NCBI GenBank assembly: GCA_036504595.1
Contig: DASXUX010000004.1
Coordinates: 1 to 64,000 of the forward strand
DNA length: 64,000 nucleotides
Direction: 5' to 3'
DNA from: DASXUX01 sp036504595
GTDB lineage: Bacteria; Planctomycetota; SZUA-567; H5-PLA8
Part shown: positions 1-9,992 of the stretch, piece by piece
Numbering within the stretch: the first letter of the stretch is position 1
Layout of the letters: every line of letters begins with the position of its first letter
Notes under the pieces: model-generated
Seen by the model: the letters and a program-made list of their open reading frames with translations, nothing else
Told to the model about the DNA's origin: nothing
The model's database searches: none
Program-made: the position numbers and the translations under genes

Positions 1-1
1 C

Positions 2-1606
2 GCGAACCAGAATGCCTTCACACACGGCTGGTTTCGCAGCGGCGACGAAGGCTTCTTCAAAATCGACGCGCTCGGCCAGAGTTACTTCTTCATCTCTGGC
101 CGCTACAAGGAGCTCATCATCCGCGGCGGCGTGAAGATTTCGCCGCTCGAACTCGATGAAGTCCTTTGCGGAATTCCAGGCGTCAAAGCCGCCATGGCTG
201 TCGGGTTCGAAAACGTCACCTACGGCGAAGAAGTCGGGGCCTACGTCGTTCCCAAACCGGGCTCCGGTTTGACCGCGGAGGCGGTCCTCTCGGCTTGCCG
301 CGCGCGCCTGCCGTCGTGGATGTGCCCCAAAGCCGTTGTCTTCGGCGAGACGTTCCCGGTCACGAGCACCGGCAAGTACCAGCGCAACCAACTCAAGCCC
401 CTTTTCGCTGCCCGTAACCTGGAGCTCCAAACTGCAAAAGATGACGATGTGGCGCATATTGCCGCGCATGACGAGATCGAAGCAGAGTTGCTGAAGCTTT
501 GGAGGCAGACGTTGGGCGTCTCAAAGATCAGGATAACCGACGATTTCTTTGCACTCGGTGGTAACTCGATGATTGCCGCCAGCATCATCTCTCGAATCGA
601 ACAACGCTTCGGCAAAAACCTGCCGCTGGCCACCTTCTTTCAGACGCCGACCATTGCGGGCCTGGCCGCACTCTTGAGGAAGGAAGGCTGGAAGCCGTCC
701 TGGTCTTCGCTGGTGCCGATGCAAACGAAAGGCTCGCGTCCGCCTTTCTATTGCGTGCATCCCGTTGGCGGAAATGTCCTGTGCTACCACGATCTGGCGC
801 GCGGTCTGGGTGAAGACCAGCCCGTGTACGGACTCCAAGCGCCGGGCCTGGATGGCGAGCAAGGCTTTAACTTCCGCATTGAGGAACTCGCGCGACAGCA
901 CGTCCGGGAAATCCGCCAGTTCCAGCCCGACGGACCGTACTATCTGGGCGGCGCGTCAATGGGCGGTCTTGTTGCCTTTGAAATCGCGCAGCAACTGGTT
1001 GAGCAAGGCGCAGAGGTCGGACTTCTGGCGCTGTTCGATACGCCCGGCCCGCACAGCGTCCCCGTCTCCGGGGGGCGGTACTTACGCAAGTCTCTGCAGA
1101 GGACGATGGAAGTTTTCGACAATCATCTCGGGAATCTGGCGCGACTGACGCCAACCGAAGCGGCGGTCTATCTTCTGCGAAAAATGCGTTGGCTTAGGTT
1201 CAGAGCACTGGAGAAAGCGTCTGGACTGTTTGGCGGTAGTTCGCTAGTTTCCGACACGTTGACGAAGATCGAAGCTGGAGCCCGGGCCGCCCGAGAACGA
1301 TACGTGGCGCAGCCGTACCGTGGCCAAATTGCTTTGTTCCGGGCCACTCACTATTCGCATGAATTCCGCCCCGATCCTCACTTGGGCTGGGACGGCATCG
1401 CGACGGGCGGACTAGACGTTTTTGAGATCCCCGGTTACCACTCATCCATCTTCATCGCGCCCCGCGTCAGCGTATTGGCCGATCATCTCCGAGACTGCCT
1501 AAAGAAAGCTCAGGCCGAGGGCTTAGCCAATACGTCCGGCGAGACGGCCACCCACCCAAAACTCAAAAATGCGCTAACCTTCGGCTCTGGGCCGTTGCCG
1601 TGTTAG
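2..1606 (+). CDS. NRPS-like protein, 3' part: adenylation end, carrier domain, thioesterase (5' truncated by window)
   Basis: The frame is open from base 2, so the gene begins upstream and only the last 534 codons are visible. Domain order: end of an acyl/aminoacyl-AMP ligase domain, with SGDEG near residue 13, the hinge segment GRYKELIIRGG (about residues 33-43) and the terminal catalytic lysine in STGKYQ (about residue 125); a carrier domain whose phosphopantetheine serine sits in LGGNSM (codon at 566-568); then a type I thioesterase with GASMGG (nucleophile serine at 956-958), an aspartate in LFDTPG and a histidine in PGYHSS. Known of the family: this is a terminal module that activates, tethers and releases an acyl or peptidyl product. 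The substrate cannot be told because the specificity pocket lies outside the window. No further biosynthetic gene follows. Confidence 0.9.
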   Translation, partial: ANQNAFTHGWFRSGDEGFFKIDALGQSYFFISGRYKELIIRGGVKISPLELDEVLCGIPGVKAAMAVGFENVTYGEEVGAYVVPKPGSGLTAEAVLSACRARLPSWMCPKAVVFGETFPVTSTGKYQRNQLKPLFAARNLELQTAKDDDVAHIAAHDEIEAELLKLWRQTLGVSKIRITDDFFALGGNSMIAASIISRIEQRFGKNLPLATFFQTPTIAGLAALLRKEGWKPSWSSLVPMQTKGSRPPFYCVHPVGGNVLCYHDLARGLGEDQPVYGLQAPGLDGEQGFNFRIEELARQHVREIRQFQPDGPYYLGGASMGGLVAFEIAQQLVEQGAEVGLLALFDTPGPHSVPVSGGRYLRKSLQRTMEVFDNHLGNLARLTPTEAAVYLLRKMRWLRFRALEKASGLFGGSSLVSDTLTKIEAGARAARERYVAQPYRGQIALFRATHYSHEFRPDPHLGWDGIATGGLDVFEIPGYHSSIFIAPRVSVLADHLRDCLKKAQAEGLANTSGETATHPKLKNALTFGSGPLPC

Positions 1607-1632
1607 TGGGTAACTGAGCGTTAGCCGAAGGT
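1577..1632. repeat. Inverted repeat over the 3' end of the NRPS-like gene
   Basis: Ten-base arms at 1577-1586 and 1623-1632 are perfect inverted copies with a 36-base loop. There is no T-run after the second arm, so it is at best a weak or factor-dependent termination hairpin. The rest of the gap to 1892 shows no gene or clear promoter. Confidence 0.3.
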
Positions 1633-1892
1633 CCTTTGGGCGTCCGCTGCAGTTCATGACATCTGGATAGCGGACGTGCTGTAGCAAACCTCATCAAGTA
1701 AGGCCACTTGCCGTGCCAAAGGGATGAAGAGATAAAGGCCGCTCCGAATTACACACTTGAATGCCCTGAATTCTGTGAGGACGCGCGTCCTTTAGCTCCT
1801 GCGCGTTGAGCCTCGGCACGTCCTGGAGGTCGCCAAGCCTGCGCCCGTTTCGTTTTTCTTGCAACAAATGAACATTTCCCAAGGCTGGATAC

Positions 1893-4508
1893 ATGAACTA
1901 TGGGGGAATCTTAAAAACAGCTCCGCAAGAACGGACAATCCGTATGCCTGATCATCGCACTCAAGATGAGTTCCCTCGCGCTATTCCCGCCGAGCTGGTG
2001 ATTGCCGGCATTTATGCGTTCGTTGCAACACTGTGGATTTACGGCTCCGATTCGTTTTTGGCCGCAATCTCTCCATCGACTGAGTTCTACGCGAGATGGA
2101 GCACCTACAAGGGTTGGTGTTTCGTTGCGGTCACCAGCACCATCCTGTTTGCTGTCCTTCGAGGAATGTTTCGGCGTATTCGCACGGTTCAGCGGGAGCT
2201 CGAAGGCGACGTTGCAGCTCGCAAACACGCGGAACAGATGCTGGAGCAGCGAAATGCGGAGCTTAAAGCGGAACGTGCGCGTTGGCAGGGCGTTGTCGAG
2301 AGCATCGCCGATGAGGTCTGGGTGGCGGACCTGAAGGGCCGCATGAGCCTGATCAACCTACCTGAAGTGACGCACATGGGGCTCGCCGAATTTCACGATA
2401 AGTCCGTTGAGCAGATATTGGAAGAGGTCGAGATCTGCAATCCCGATGGAAACGTGCGTCCCGCTGAAGATGCTCCGTTGCTTCGTGCCCTGCGCGGTGA
2501 AATTGTGCGTGGCGAAGAGAGCATGCGGCACCGGAAGACAGGACGCCTTCGCTTCCGGCAGTTCAGTGCCGCGCCGACCCGCGATCCAACAGGCGCAATT
2601 ACAGGCGCTGTTGCAATTGTCCGCGATGTCACCGAACACAAGCAGGCGGAGCAAGCGTTGCGCGAAAGCGAGCAGCGGTTGCGGGCGATTTTCGATGGCG
2701 CGGCACTCGGCATCGCCGAAATGGACAGGGAAAGCCGATTTGTTGCGGTAAACGAGCGGATGTGCGAGATGCTCGGCTATTGCCGGGGCGATTTGCTCGG
2801 CAGAACGGTGCATGAAATCACCGCCCCGGAGGACAGGGCGCGTAGCGAGGAGCTCAATGGGAAGCTCCGTCGCGGCGAGGTGGATCGCTTCGATTACGAA
2901 AAGCGCTATCTGCGCATGGACGGGTCATCACTTTGGGTGCATGTGACCTGCTCGGCCGTGCGTGATGCGGCCGGCAACTTTGTGCGGGCAGTCGGAACGA
3001 TCGAAGACATCGAGGAGCGAAAACGTGCCGGCGCTCAGCGGCGGCTGCAAGTCGCCGCGCTTAATGCCGCGGCAAATGGGATTGTGATCACGGATGCCAC
3101 AGGCACGATCCTTTGGGTGAATCAGGCATTCAGTGAAATGACAGGCTACGATGCTAAAGAGGTAATCGGTCAGAATCCTCGAATACTGAAGTCCGGCAAG
3201 CAGGAACAGAAATTCTACGAGGATTTGTGGGCCGTGCTGCGTCGAGGTGAAGTATGGCGGGGCGAGTTAATCAACCGGCGCAAAGATGGCAGCTTCTATC
3301 ACGAAGAAATGACAATCACACCTGTGCCTGATGAGCAAGGACACAACAGCTACTATGTCGGCATCAAGCAGGACATCTCCGGACGCAAACGAGCTGAAGA
3401 AGCGGACAGGGAAGCCAGCCGTCGGAAGGACGAGTTTCTTGCGATGCTTGGCCACGAACTGCGCAACCCTCTCGCTCCGATTCGAAATGCTGTCCACATC
3501 ATGAAGCGCGCCGGGCCTGCAGAACCGGCGGTCATGCGCGCGCGGGAGATGATTGACCGGCAGGTCACTCACCTGGCACGACTGGTCGATGATCTCCTTG
3601 ATGTATCACGCATTTCACGCGGCAAGATCAGTCTCAAGAAACAGCCACTGGACCTGACAGCGCTTGTCAGGGAATTTGCCCGTGATTATGCATCGCTCTG
3701 CGAGAGCGCGGGCGTAGCGCTGCAACTGAACGTTCCCGACCATCCGCTTTGGACTCGCGGAGACCCGGCTCGCATACAGCAGATTATCGGAAACCTGCTG
3801 AGCAACGCAGCTAAGTTCACTAACTCTGGCGGAATCATCAGCCTCAGCCTTAACGCCGAAGAAAACGACGCGGCGCAGATCACCGTACAGGACTCTGGAA
3901 TCGGAATGGACGAGAGCACGCTGAGCTGCATCTTTGAACCCTTCAGTCAAGCAGAACACAGCATCGATCGAAGTCGCGGCGGCTTGGGCCTGGGGTTGGC
4001 ACTTGTGAAGGGCTTGGTCGCGCTGCATGGCGGCACCGTGCGCGGGGCGAGTGCTGGTTTGGGTAAAGGTTCGATCTTCAACGTGGTGTTGCCATTGGAG
4101 AAAGACTGCACGCCGATATCGCCGCAAGCGGCCAAGCAGATCGCCTCTCACGCACACCGAATTCTAATCATTGAAGACAATGCCGATGCGGCCGAGAGTC
4201 TACGCATGTTGCTCGCGGTCCTGGGGCATAATGTCGCCTGCGCGGCAAGCGGGGCAGCCGGTCTGGAGCGTGCACGCGACTTCCAACCTGATGTAGTTCT
4301 GTGCGACATCGGTTTGCCCGGCGGTATGGATGGCTATGACGTTGCGAGAGCCATCCGCGCCGACCGCGAGATGGCTTCCACCTATTTGATCGCACTCACG
4401 GGCTACGGCCAAGAAGATGATCGACGCAAGGCTCGCGAGGCAGGCTTCGACCATCATCTTACGAAGCCAGCAGACCCCGATTCATTGGAGCGGCTGTTAG
4501 CCACGTAA
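1893..4508 (+). CDS. Membrane-anchored multi-PAS hybrid histidine kinase with C-terminal receiver
   Basis: 871 residues. Two hydrophobic segments near residues 33-50 and 75-90 anchor it. They are followed by three PAS-type sensor regions (about 130-250, 255-375 and 385-500), each ending in a PAC-like segment such as DVTEHK, EDIEERK or DISGRK. The dimerisation helix carries the phospho-accepting histidine 521 in GHELRNP. The ATPase domain shows the N box NLLSNAAKF and glycine boxes DSGIGMD and GGLGLGLAL. The receiver (about 755-870) has acidic pair E761/D762, phospho-acceptor D805 in LCDIGLPG, and lysine 858. Family role: a stimulus sensed by PAS domains drives autophosphorylation and transfer to its own receiver. 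No DNA-binding partner lies next to it. The start is uncertain: the ATG at 1893 and one at 1944 both have weak ribosome-binding sites. Confidence 0.9.
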   Translation: MNYGGILKTAPQERTIRMPDHRTQDEFPRAIPAELVIAGIYAFVATLWIYGSDSFLAAISPSTEFYARWSTYKGWCFVAVTSTILFAVLRGMFRRIRTVQRELEGDVAARKHAEQMLEQRNAELKAERARWQGVVESIADEVWVADLKGRMSLINLPEVTHMGLAEFHDKSVEQILEEVEICNPDGNVRPAEDAPLLRALRGEIVRGEESMRHRKTGRLRFRQFSAAPTRDPTGAITGAVAIVRDVTEHKQAEQALRESEQRLRAIFDGAALGIAEMDRESRFVAVNERMCEMLGYCRGDLLGRTVHEITAPEDRARSEELNGKLRRGEVDRFDYEKRYLRMDGSSLWVHVTCSAVRDAAGNFVRAVGTIEDIEERKRAGAQRRLQVAALNAAANGIVITDATGTILWVNQAFSEMTGYDAKEVIGQNPRILKSGKQEQKFYEDLWAVLRRGEVWRGELINRRKDGSFYHEEMTITPVPDEQGHNSYYVGIKQDISGRKRAEEADREASRRKDEFLAMLGHELRNPLAPIRNAVHIMKRAGPAEPAVMRAREMIDRQVTHLARLVDDLLDVSRISRGKISLKKQPLDLTALVREFARDYASLCESAGVALQLNVPDHPLWTRGDPARIQQIIGNLLSNAAKFTNSGGIISLSLNAEENDAAQITVQDSGIGMDESTLSCIFEPFSQAEHSIDRSRGGLGLGLALVKGLVALHGGTVRGASAGLGKGSIFNVVLPLEKDCTPISPQAAKQIASHAHRILIIEDNADAAESLRMLLAVLGHNVACAASGAAGLERARDFQPDVVLCDIGLPGGMDGYDVARAIRADREMASTYLIALTGYGQEDDRRKAREAGFDHHLTKPADPDSLERLLAT

Positions 4509-4572
4509 AGATTGGGCTGATAGCAGAATCAACCAGTGCGGGTCGCGGAAGAGTAGTTGCGTGGGCACACGG

Positions 4573-4761
4573 TTCAGCATCGAGCACCTCGCGGATGCGT
4601 TGAAGAAGCGCGGCACCAAGGACAGGCTGCGGTACGAAAGGCACGTCAAGCTGATTGTTCCGAAGCAGCGGGTGATCCGCATATCCCGACATCCATAGAA
4701 TCTTCAGGCGGGGGTGCAACTTTGGAGGGCGACGCGCAAGTTGCGACAGCATCACACTTTC
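4573..4761 (-). pseudogene. Remnant of a response-regulator receiver domain
   Basis: On the minus strand about 63 codons match only the second half of a receiver domain: ILWMSGYADHPLLR corresponds to the usual beta4-alpha4 segment with SGYTD, and LLQRIREVLDAE to the final helix. The acidic pocket and the phospho-acceptor aspartate are absent. The conserved lysine (KP in intact receivers, as in FIQKPF of the kinase at 6723-9947) is replaced by glutamine (PQP). The surrounding frame runs on into unrelated sequence. It lies directly downstream of the diguanylate cyclase and next to the 3' end of the hybrid kinase, so it probably remains from a decayed kinase or response-regulator gene. Confidence 0.55.
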
Positions 4762-4772
4762 GCCGGCGGTCG

Positions 4773-6206
4773 TTAGATCACGATGACGCAATTTCTGCCG
4801 TTTTTTTTGGCCGTATACAATGCCTTGTCCGCCTGAGCGAATAGATGAGTCTCTGTCGTCTCGGGTTGCCGCATCGCAAGGCCAAAACTGCTCGTGACCC
4901 GGATCGACGTTCCCTCCGCGGACAGGATCGTTTGTCGTTCAAGAAACGCGCGGATACGTTCCACGGCGTGCTGAGCTTGTTCGGCCGTGGTGTTTGGAAA
5001 GAGGATACAAAATTCGTCTCCACCAAAACGGCCGGCAAAATCGGATTCGCGGATAACCTGGCGAATACAATCTGCAAAGCCGGCGAGCACGCGATCGCCA
5101 GCTTGGTGCCCGAAGGTGTCGTTAATGACTTTGAAGTTGTCCAAGTCGCACATGCAGAGGCAGAGCGGCATTGAGTAGCGCTTTGACACTCGCCAAGCCT
5201 CAATAAGGCGTTCATCAAATTGATGGCGATTGAATAACCCAGTGAGCTTGTCGTGAGTCGCCGAGTGACGAAGTTCATCCTCCAGTTGCTTTCGCTCGGT
5301 GATATCGCTGAGTGTGATCACCGCGAGCCTCGGTTGGCCGTGGTCGTCGCGTACCAGGGTGCCGCCGTAGCTGAAAACACGTTGCCAGCTGCTTCCCACG
5401 CGGCGGATGCGTAGTTGGCAATCGCGCAGATCCTCGCCGCGGAGGATGCGAGCGAGGGGCCACTGATCCAACGGAAGCACCGATTCGCCGAGGGTTGTCA
5501 GCTCAAACGTTGCAGCAAAGTCCGACAGCCGATGGCGGGCTTCGTCCAGCGTCGCGTAGCCATGCATAGCAAGCGCGGCGCGGTTCCACTCCAATGTCTG
5601 GCCACTTAGGTCGGAGACCACGATTCCTTCTGTAAGACTCTCGACAACGATCCGATAGCGCTCTTCACTCTCACGCAAAACTTCGTCGGCGCGTTTGCGT
5701 TCCGTAATGTCGCGGCTGATGCCGACCAAACCGATTACTTTTCCGGTGGCATCAAAGACCGGTGCCTTCGTGGTGGACATCCACTGCTCGCCGCGACCCG
5801 TGTGGCCGAGTTCAATCCGGTCCCGGAGCGGCTTCTGATTTGTCATCACGCTCTGATCGTCGAGGCGGAACGAACTGGCGTCATCAGCGCTGTAAAAATC
5901 GCAGTCGGTCTTGCCCAGGGCCTCGGAAGGAGAGTTCAGGCCCAGAGTACCGGCGACACCCCTGTTCACCTTCAGGAAGCGGCTCTCCACATCCTTGAAA
6001 TATATCTGGTCGGGGATGTTGTCCATTAATGCTTCCATTAGGTTGCTTTGATGGCTGAGTTCCGAAACGCGGCTCTCCAGTTGGTGGTTGACTTGCTGCA
6101 GAACGGCGTTCGCGCGACGCACCGCATCGATGCGCCGCATAGACCATGCGAGCAGAATGGACAAGAGAAGGAGCGCCAGCGTTACGGACGCGGTTACCAC
6201 TTCCAT
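4773..6206 (-). CDS. PAS-PAS-GGDEF diguanylate cyclase
   Basis: 477 residues. One N-terminal membrane helix (about 4-22) is followed by a predicted coiled coil (about 28-55), two PAS domains (about 56-175 and 178-305, the first ending in GISRDITERKR) and a GGDEF domain (about 312-477). The active-site signature is intact as RFGGDEF (GGDEF at 395-399). The product-inhibition site RxxD is also intact as R386-D389, five residues upstream. The protein should make cyclic-di-GMP from two GTP and be feedback-inhibited. The ATG at 6206 is the only in-frame start after an upstream stop, although its ribosome-binding site is weak. It is divergent from the kinase at 6723. Confidence 0.92.
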   Translation of the reverse strand: MEVVTASVTLALLLLSILLAWSMRRIDAVRRANAVLQQVNHQLESRVSELSHQSNLMEALMDNIPDQIYFKDVESRFLKVNRGVAGTLGLNSPSEALGKTDCDFYSADDASSFRLDDQSVMTNQKPLRDRIELGHTGRGEQWMSTTKAPVFDATGKVIGLVGISRDITERKRADEVLRESEERYRIVVESLTEGIVVSDLSGQTLEWNRAALAMHGYATLDEARHRLSDFAATFELTTLGESVLPLDQWPLARILRGEDLRDCQLRIRRVGSSWQRVFSYGGTLVRDDHGQPRLAVITLSDITERKQLEDELRHSATHDKLTGLFNRHQFDERLIEAWRVSKRYSMPLCLCMCDLDNFKVINDTFGHQAGDRVLAGFADCIRQVIRESDFAGRFGGDEFCILFPNTTAEQAQHAVERIRAFLERQTILSAEGTSIRVTSSFGLAMRQPETTETHLFAQADKALYTAKKNGRNCVIVI

Positions 6207-6722
6207 CTTCGCGTGCGGACCTCTGGCTTCAGAAGCGGTCGAAAGTGCGACGCCCGACTACGGGACGTGCGCTTAGGGCGCGACTGCTGTGCCAAACGAA
6301 TTCCGATCAATTGGGTTCTCTTCACATAGCGAGCGGTGTTTTCATGTCCTCAACCGTTGTTGCGAGTTGAGCGGATACGATGTCGCGATGTGCAACGATG
6401 ATTTACATTATTCTGCATGCGAGTGTGCCCGCATCGTAACTCGCAGCCACCTTCGCAAACCACACGCATCCCCTTCCAACGTCGATATTGCTGCGTATTA
6501 GCGATGAAGTATTGAGGGAATTCACTCGCAAGTCGAAGGTGTTATGTGGATTGCGACTGGTTGAGTAAAGATGACGGCCCTGAAATCTTCCGCGAGAGAC
6601 AGGACGGCTGCGATCAGGGACGTGCCTGCGCAAAATTCCACCGCGCATTGGCGAACGAATAGCGGGAGCACCACAAATTGAGAATTCCGTGGCAGGCTTG
6701 GACGCAAAAGTCGGAGGAAAGC
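6207..6722. other. Non-coding divergent region between diguanylate cyclase and hybrid kinase
   Basis: About 515 bases separate two divergent signalling genes. No convincing reading frame, RNA gene or repeat is visible. It should carry both promoters, but I cannot single out -35/-10 pairs with confidence. The kinase ribosome-binding site (GGAGG at 6713-6717, five bases before ATG) is clear. Confidence 0.5.
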
Positions 6723-9700
6723 ATGGTGCTGGAAGAAGGGACGCGCGCCCCGCTTGCAGGTGCCGAACTTGGTGCTGCAGGGATCGTCCGGAGCGGTGCC
6801 AGGGTCCTGATAGTGCTACTGCTCGTCATTGGCGTTCTCGACTTGGTGGGCTGGCTCTTTGGCCTACCGCTCCTATGCAGCTTCGCGCCGGGCCTCATCG
6901 GTATGAAGCCCAATGCCGCCGTATGTTTTCTGCTGCTGGGGATAGCGCTATGGCTGCTCTGGCTTCCCACTGCAGGGGGTCATCGTCGAATGTCAGCGGC
7001 GTTGGCTGCTACGACTCTGGCCATCGGCCTATTGAATGTATGCGAATATGTCTTTCATTGGAGTGCAGGCATTGATCAGTTGCTCGTTCAAGACCGTGAG
7101 CCAGTCCTGAGCAACGTGCCGGCAGGCAGACTTGCGATGGCTGCGGCCGGCGGCGTTGTGCTTGGGGGCGCAACACTGTTGTTTATGTCGTTGGGGCGTG
7201 GCGGCGCGTGGCGAATGCGAGTCTTGGTCGTGTGTGGGTCGCTGCTGACCCTTATCGGCTTATTCTCGCCCACTGGGTATACCGTCGCCGATCCCGCGCT
7301 CGTGGGTTGGTGGCGTGCCACGGCAATGGCGTTGCCTACGTCAATCAGCCTGGTATTGGTCGGAGCGTCCATTTTGCTGCTCGCCTGGCAGGAGGCGCGC
7401 GAGAACTGGACCGCGGGAAAAGGTATTGTTCTCGCCTTTGCGCTTACAGTTGTTGTCCTGTCGTTTGTCAGCGTGTCATCCTTCATGACCGACCATGATC
7501 TGACAATCTCTTACCAAGCAGCGCAAACCTCGCAGACTGTCCTTCACAAGACGCAGGCAGTCTTGCTCGAAGCCATCGAACGGGAAACGGCGTGGCGCGG
7601 ATTTCTGGTTACGGGAAACCGCGAATTCCTTGGGGCTCCCCTGCGAAGCACGAAAAAGCTGCGGGAGGATATGGAGGAACTGCGAAGACTCACAGCCCGT
7701 AATTCAAGCCAGCAGGAGCACACGGCCGCGCTGGGAGAGTTGCTCGATCAATGGATAGCTCAGTTCAACCTCTGGCTGAACCTCAGAGCTGATCGGCCCG
7801 CCGAGATTGACAGCCAGATTGCCTTGACGCTGCAAGGCAAGGATACCATGGACCGAATCAGGGCGGCGATTGCTGATATTGAGCGGATTGAGAAAGCAGC
7901 ATTGCTGCAGCGCGAAACGGCGGTGCATGCCGCCCAGCAAAAAGCATTCTTTCTGGCCCCGCTTGGCGATGCCTTCGCGTACTTAGCGCTGGTCGCGGGC
8001 CTAATCATTCTATTGCGCGACATCAACGCCCGCAGACGGGCGGAATCGGCGCTGCGGGAAAGTGAAGAGCGTTACCGCACGCTGTTCTCACAGGCCCCCG
8101 ACAATCTTATGCTCGTCGATCCCCAGACCGGTAAGGTGCTCGACTGCAACGACGCCGCGTGCGCACAGTTGGGATATTCGCGCGAGGAACTGCTCAAACT
8201 CCGCGTCGCGGACTTTGACGCCGCACAAACGGGTGAGGAAATACGCCTGAACATGCACAGCATCATGCGGTCGAAACACGCCGACTTTGAAACGCGTTAC
8301 CGGACTAAGCAGGGCGAGATTCGCGACATCCGCATGACCGTGCGCGTGACTGAGCTCTCCGGCCGGCCGGTGTTGCTGGGCATCTCGCGTGACATTACCG
8401 AACGGAAGCGCGCCGCCGAGGCGCTACAACAGAGTGAGGCCCGGCTGAGTGCTATCATCGCATCAGCTATGGACGCGATTATTACCGTCGATAATCAACA
8501 GCGTATCATTCTCTTCAATGGTACAGCCGAGCGCGCCTTCGGATGTTCGGCCGCTGACGCGATCGGAACTCCTGTCAGTCGCTTCATCCCGGAACGATTC
8601 CGACACGTGCACGAAAAGCATATCCCCACCTTTGCCACATCCGCCATCAGAGAGTTGCGCGTGGGTGACAGAGAGCCCCTTTGGGCGCTTCGCCCGGACG
8701 GCACTGAATTCCCTATGGCCGCCTCTATTTCGAAGACTGAAGCGGGTGGGCAAACGTTGTTCATGATTATCGCCCGCGATGTGACAAAGCAGCGGCAACT
8801 TGAACAGCAGTTCTTACAGGCGCAGAAGATGGAAGCGGTCGGGCAGTTAGCCGGAGGTGTTGCCCATGATTTCAACAACCTGCTGTGTGTGATCAACGGC
8901 CGCGCCGAGTTGGCTCTTGAGAGCATGAAGCCCAACGATTCGCAGCGCAGGAATCTTGAGCTTATCTTCAAGACAGGCGAGCGCGCCGCCAAGCTGACTC
9001 GTCAACTTCTGGCCTTCAGCCGGCGACAAGTGCTTCAGCCGAAAGTGCTCGACCTGAATGCAGTGGTGGCGGACATTGATGAAATGCTGCGTCGGCTAGT
9101 ACCCGAAGACATCACGGTAACCACCGATCTCGCCCCAGAACTTCATCACACGAAGGCCGATCCGAGCCAAGTTGAGCAGGTAATAATGAATCTTGTGGTC
9201 AATGCGCGCGATGCGATGGCTCAGGGCGGAACGTTGACAATCAAAACAGCAGATGTTGAGTTGGATGAAGCCTATTGCAGCAGCCATGCCGGTGCTCAGG
9301 CCGGCAAGTATGTGATGCTATCCGTCAGCGACACAGGTTGCGGGATGGATGATAACGTTAAAAAGCACCTTTTTGAGCCGTTCTTCACGACGAAGGGAAG
9401 GGATAGAGGCACAGGCCTGGGGCTGGCCACGACCTACGGCATCGTTAAACAGAGCGGGGGGTACATCACGGCAGAAAGTGAACTCGGCAAAGGCACGACA
9501 TTCAAAGTCTACCTGCCGCAGGTCGCCGAAGGACCGATAGCTTCCGCTGAACGGGCCGCGGTCGGCGCGTCCCATCGCGGCAAAGAAACGATTCTTCTCG
9601 TCGAAGATGAAGAGGAGGTACGCCTTCTCGCATCCGATATCCTTGAGGCCGAGGGCTACCGTGTGTTTCGGGCGAGCGGCGGTCTTGAGGCACTTCAGGT

Positions 9701-9947
9701 ATACGAAGAGCACCACGATGAAATTCGTATTGTGGTTACAGACGTGATCATGCCTCAACTGACCGGGCCTGAGTTGGCAGCGCGTTTACGACTGCGCTGT
9801 CCGGACATCAGGGTCGTCTATATCTCCGGCTACACGGACGATGCGGTCAGGGTCAAAGACTTATCCCCCGGAACGCACTTCATCCAGAAGCCTTTTGCCG
9901 CGAGCGATCTTCTCCGCAAGGTTCAAGATGTTTTGGACGGGAAATAG
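6723..9947 (+). CDS. Membrane hybrid histidine kinase with CHASE3-like sensor, two PAS domains and receiver
   Basis: 1074 residues from the ATG at 6723, chosen over an ATG at 6678 because GGAGG lies five bases upstream. Several N-terminal membrane helices (about 25-235) precede an extracytoplasmic CHASE3-like helical domain (about 262-405, containing ETAWRGFLVTGN), another membrane helix (about 410-432), two PAS domains (about 445-565 and 570-690), a kinase core with histidine 715 in GGVAHDFNNLL, and an ATPase domain (NLVVNARDAM; GTGLGLATTYG). The C-terminal receiver has phospho-acceptor D1007 in VTDVIMP and the lysine in FIQKPF. The HDFNN form of the H box is typical of NtrB-like and hybrid kinases. 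No cognate regulator is adjacent, so its output is unknown. Confidence 0.92.
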   Translation: MVLEEGTRAPLAGAELGAAGIVRSGARVLIVLLLVIGVLDLVGWLFGLPLLCSFAPGLIGMKPNAAVCFLLLGIALWLLWLPTAGGHRRMSAALAATTLAIGLLNVCEYVFHWSAGIDQLLVQDREPVLSNVPAGRLAMAAAGGVVLGGATLLFMSLGRGGAWRMRVLVVCGSLLTLIGLFSPTGYTVADPALVGWWRATAMALPTSISLVLVGASILLLAWQEARENWTAGKGIVLAFALTVVVLSFVSVSSFMTDHDLTISYQAAQTSQTVLHKTQAVLLEAIERETAWRGFLVTGNREFLGAPLRSTKKLREDMEELRRLTARNSSQQEHTAALGELLDQWIAQFNLWLNLRADRPAEIDSQIALTLQGKDTMDRIRAAIADIERIEKAALLQRETAVHAAQQKAFFLAPLGDAFAYLALVAGLIILLRDINARRRAESALRESEERYRTLFSQAPDNLMLVDPQTGKVLDCNDAACAQLGYSREELLKLRVADFDAAQTGEEIRLNMHSIMRSKHADFETRYRTKQGEIRDIRMTVRVTELSGRPVLLGISRDITERKRAAEALQQSEARLSAIIASAMDAIITVDNQQRIILFNGTAERAFGCSAADAIGTPVSRFIPERFRHVHEKHIPTFATSAIRELRVGDREPLWALRPDGTEFPMAASISKTEAGGQTLFMIIARDVTKQRQLEQQFLQAQKMEAVGQLAGGVAHDFNNLLCVINGRAELALESMKPNDSQRRNLELIFKTGERAAKLTRQLLAFSRRQVLQPKVLDLNAVVADIDEMLRRLVPEDITVTTDLAPELHHTKADPSQVEQVIMNLVVNARDAMAQGGTLTIKTADVELDEAYCSSHAGAQAGKYVMLSVSDTGCGMDDNVKKHLFEPFFTTKGRDRGTGLGLATTYGIVKQSGGYITAESELGKGTTFKVYLPQVAEGPIASAERAAVGASHRGKETILLVEDEEEVRLLASDILEAEGYRVFRASGGLEALQVYEEHHDEIRIVVTDVIMPQLTGPELAARLRLRCPDIRVVYISGYTDDAVRVKDLSPGTHFIQKPFAASDLLRKVQDVLDGK

Positions 9948-9992
9948 TCGATCTGCAAGCGATAACGCGGCGCATGCGCTGGCCTTGCGATG

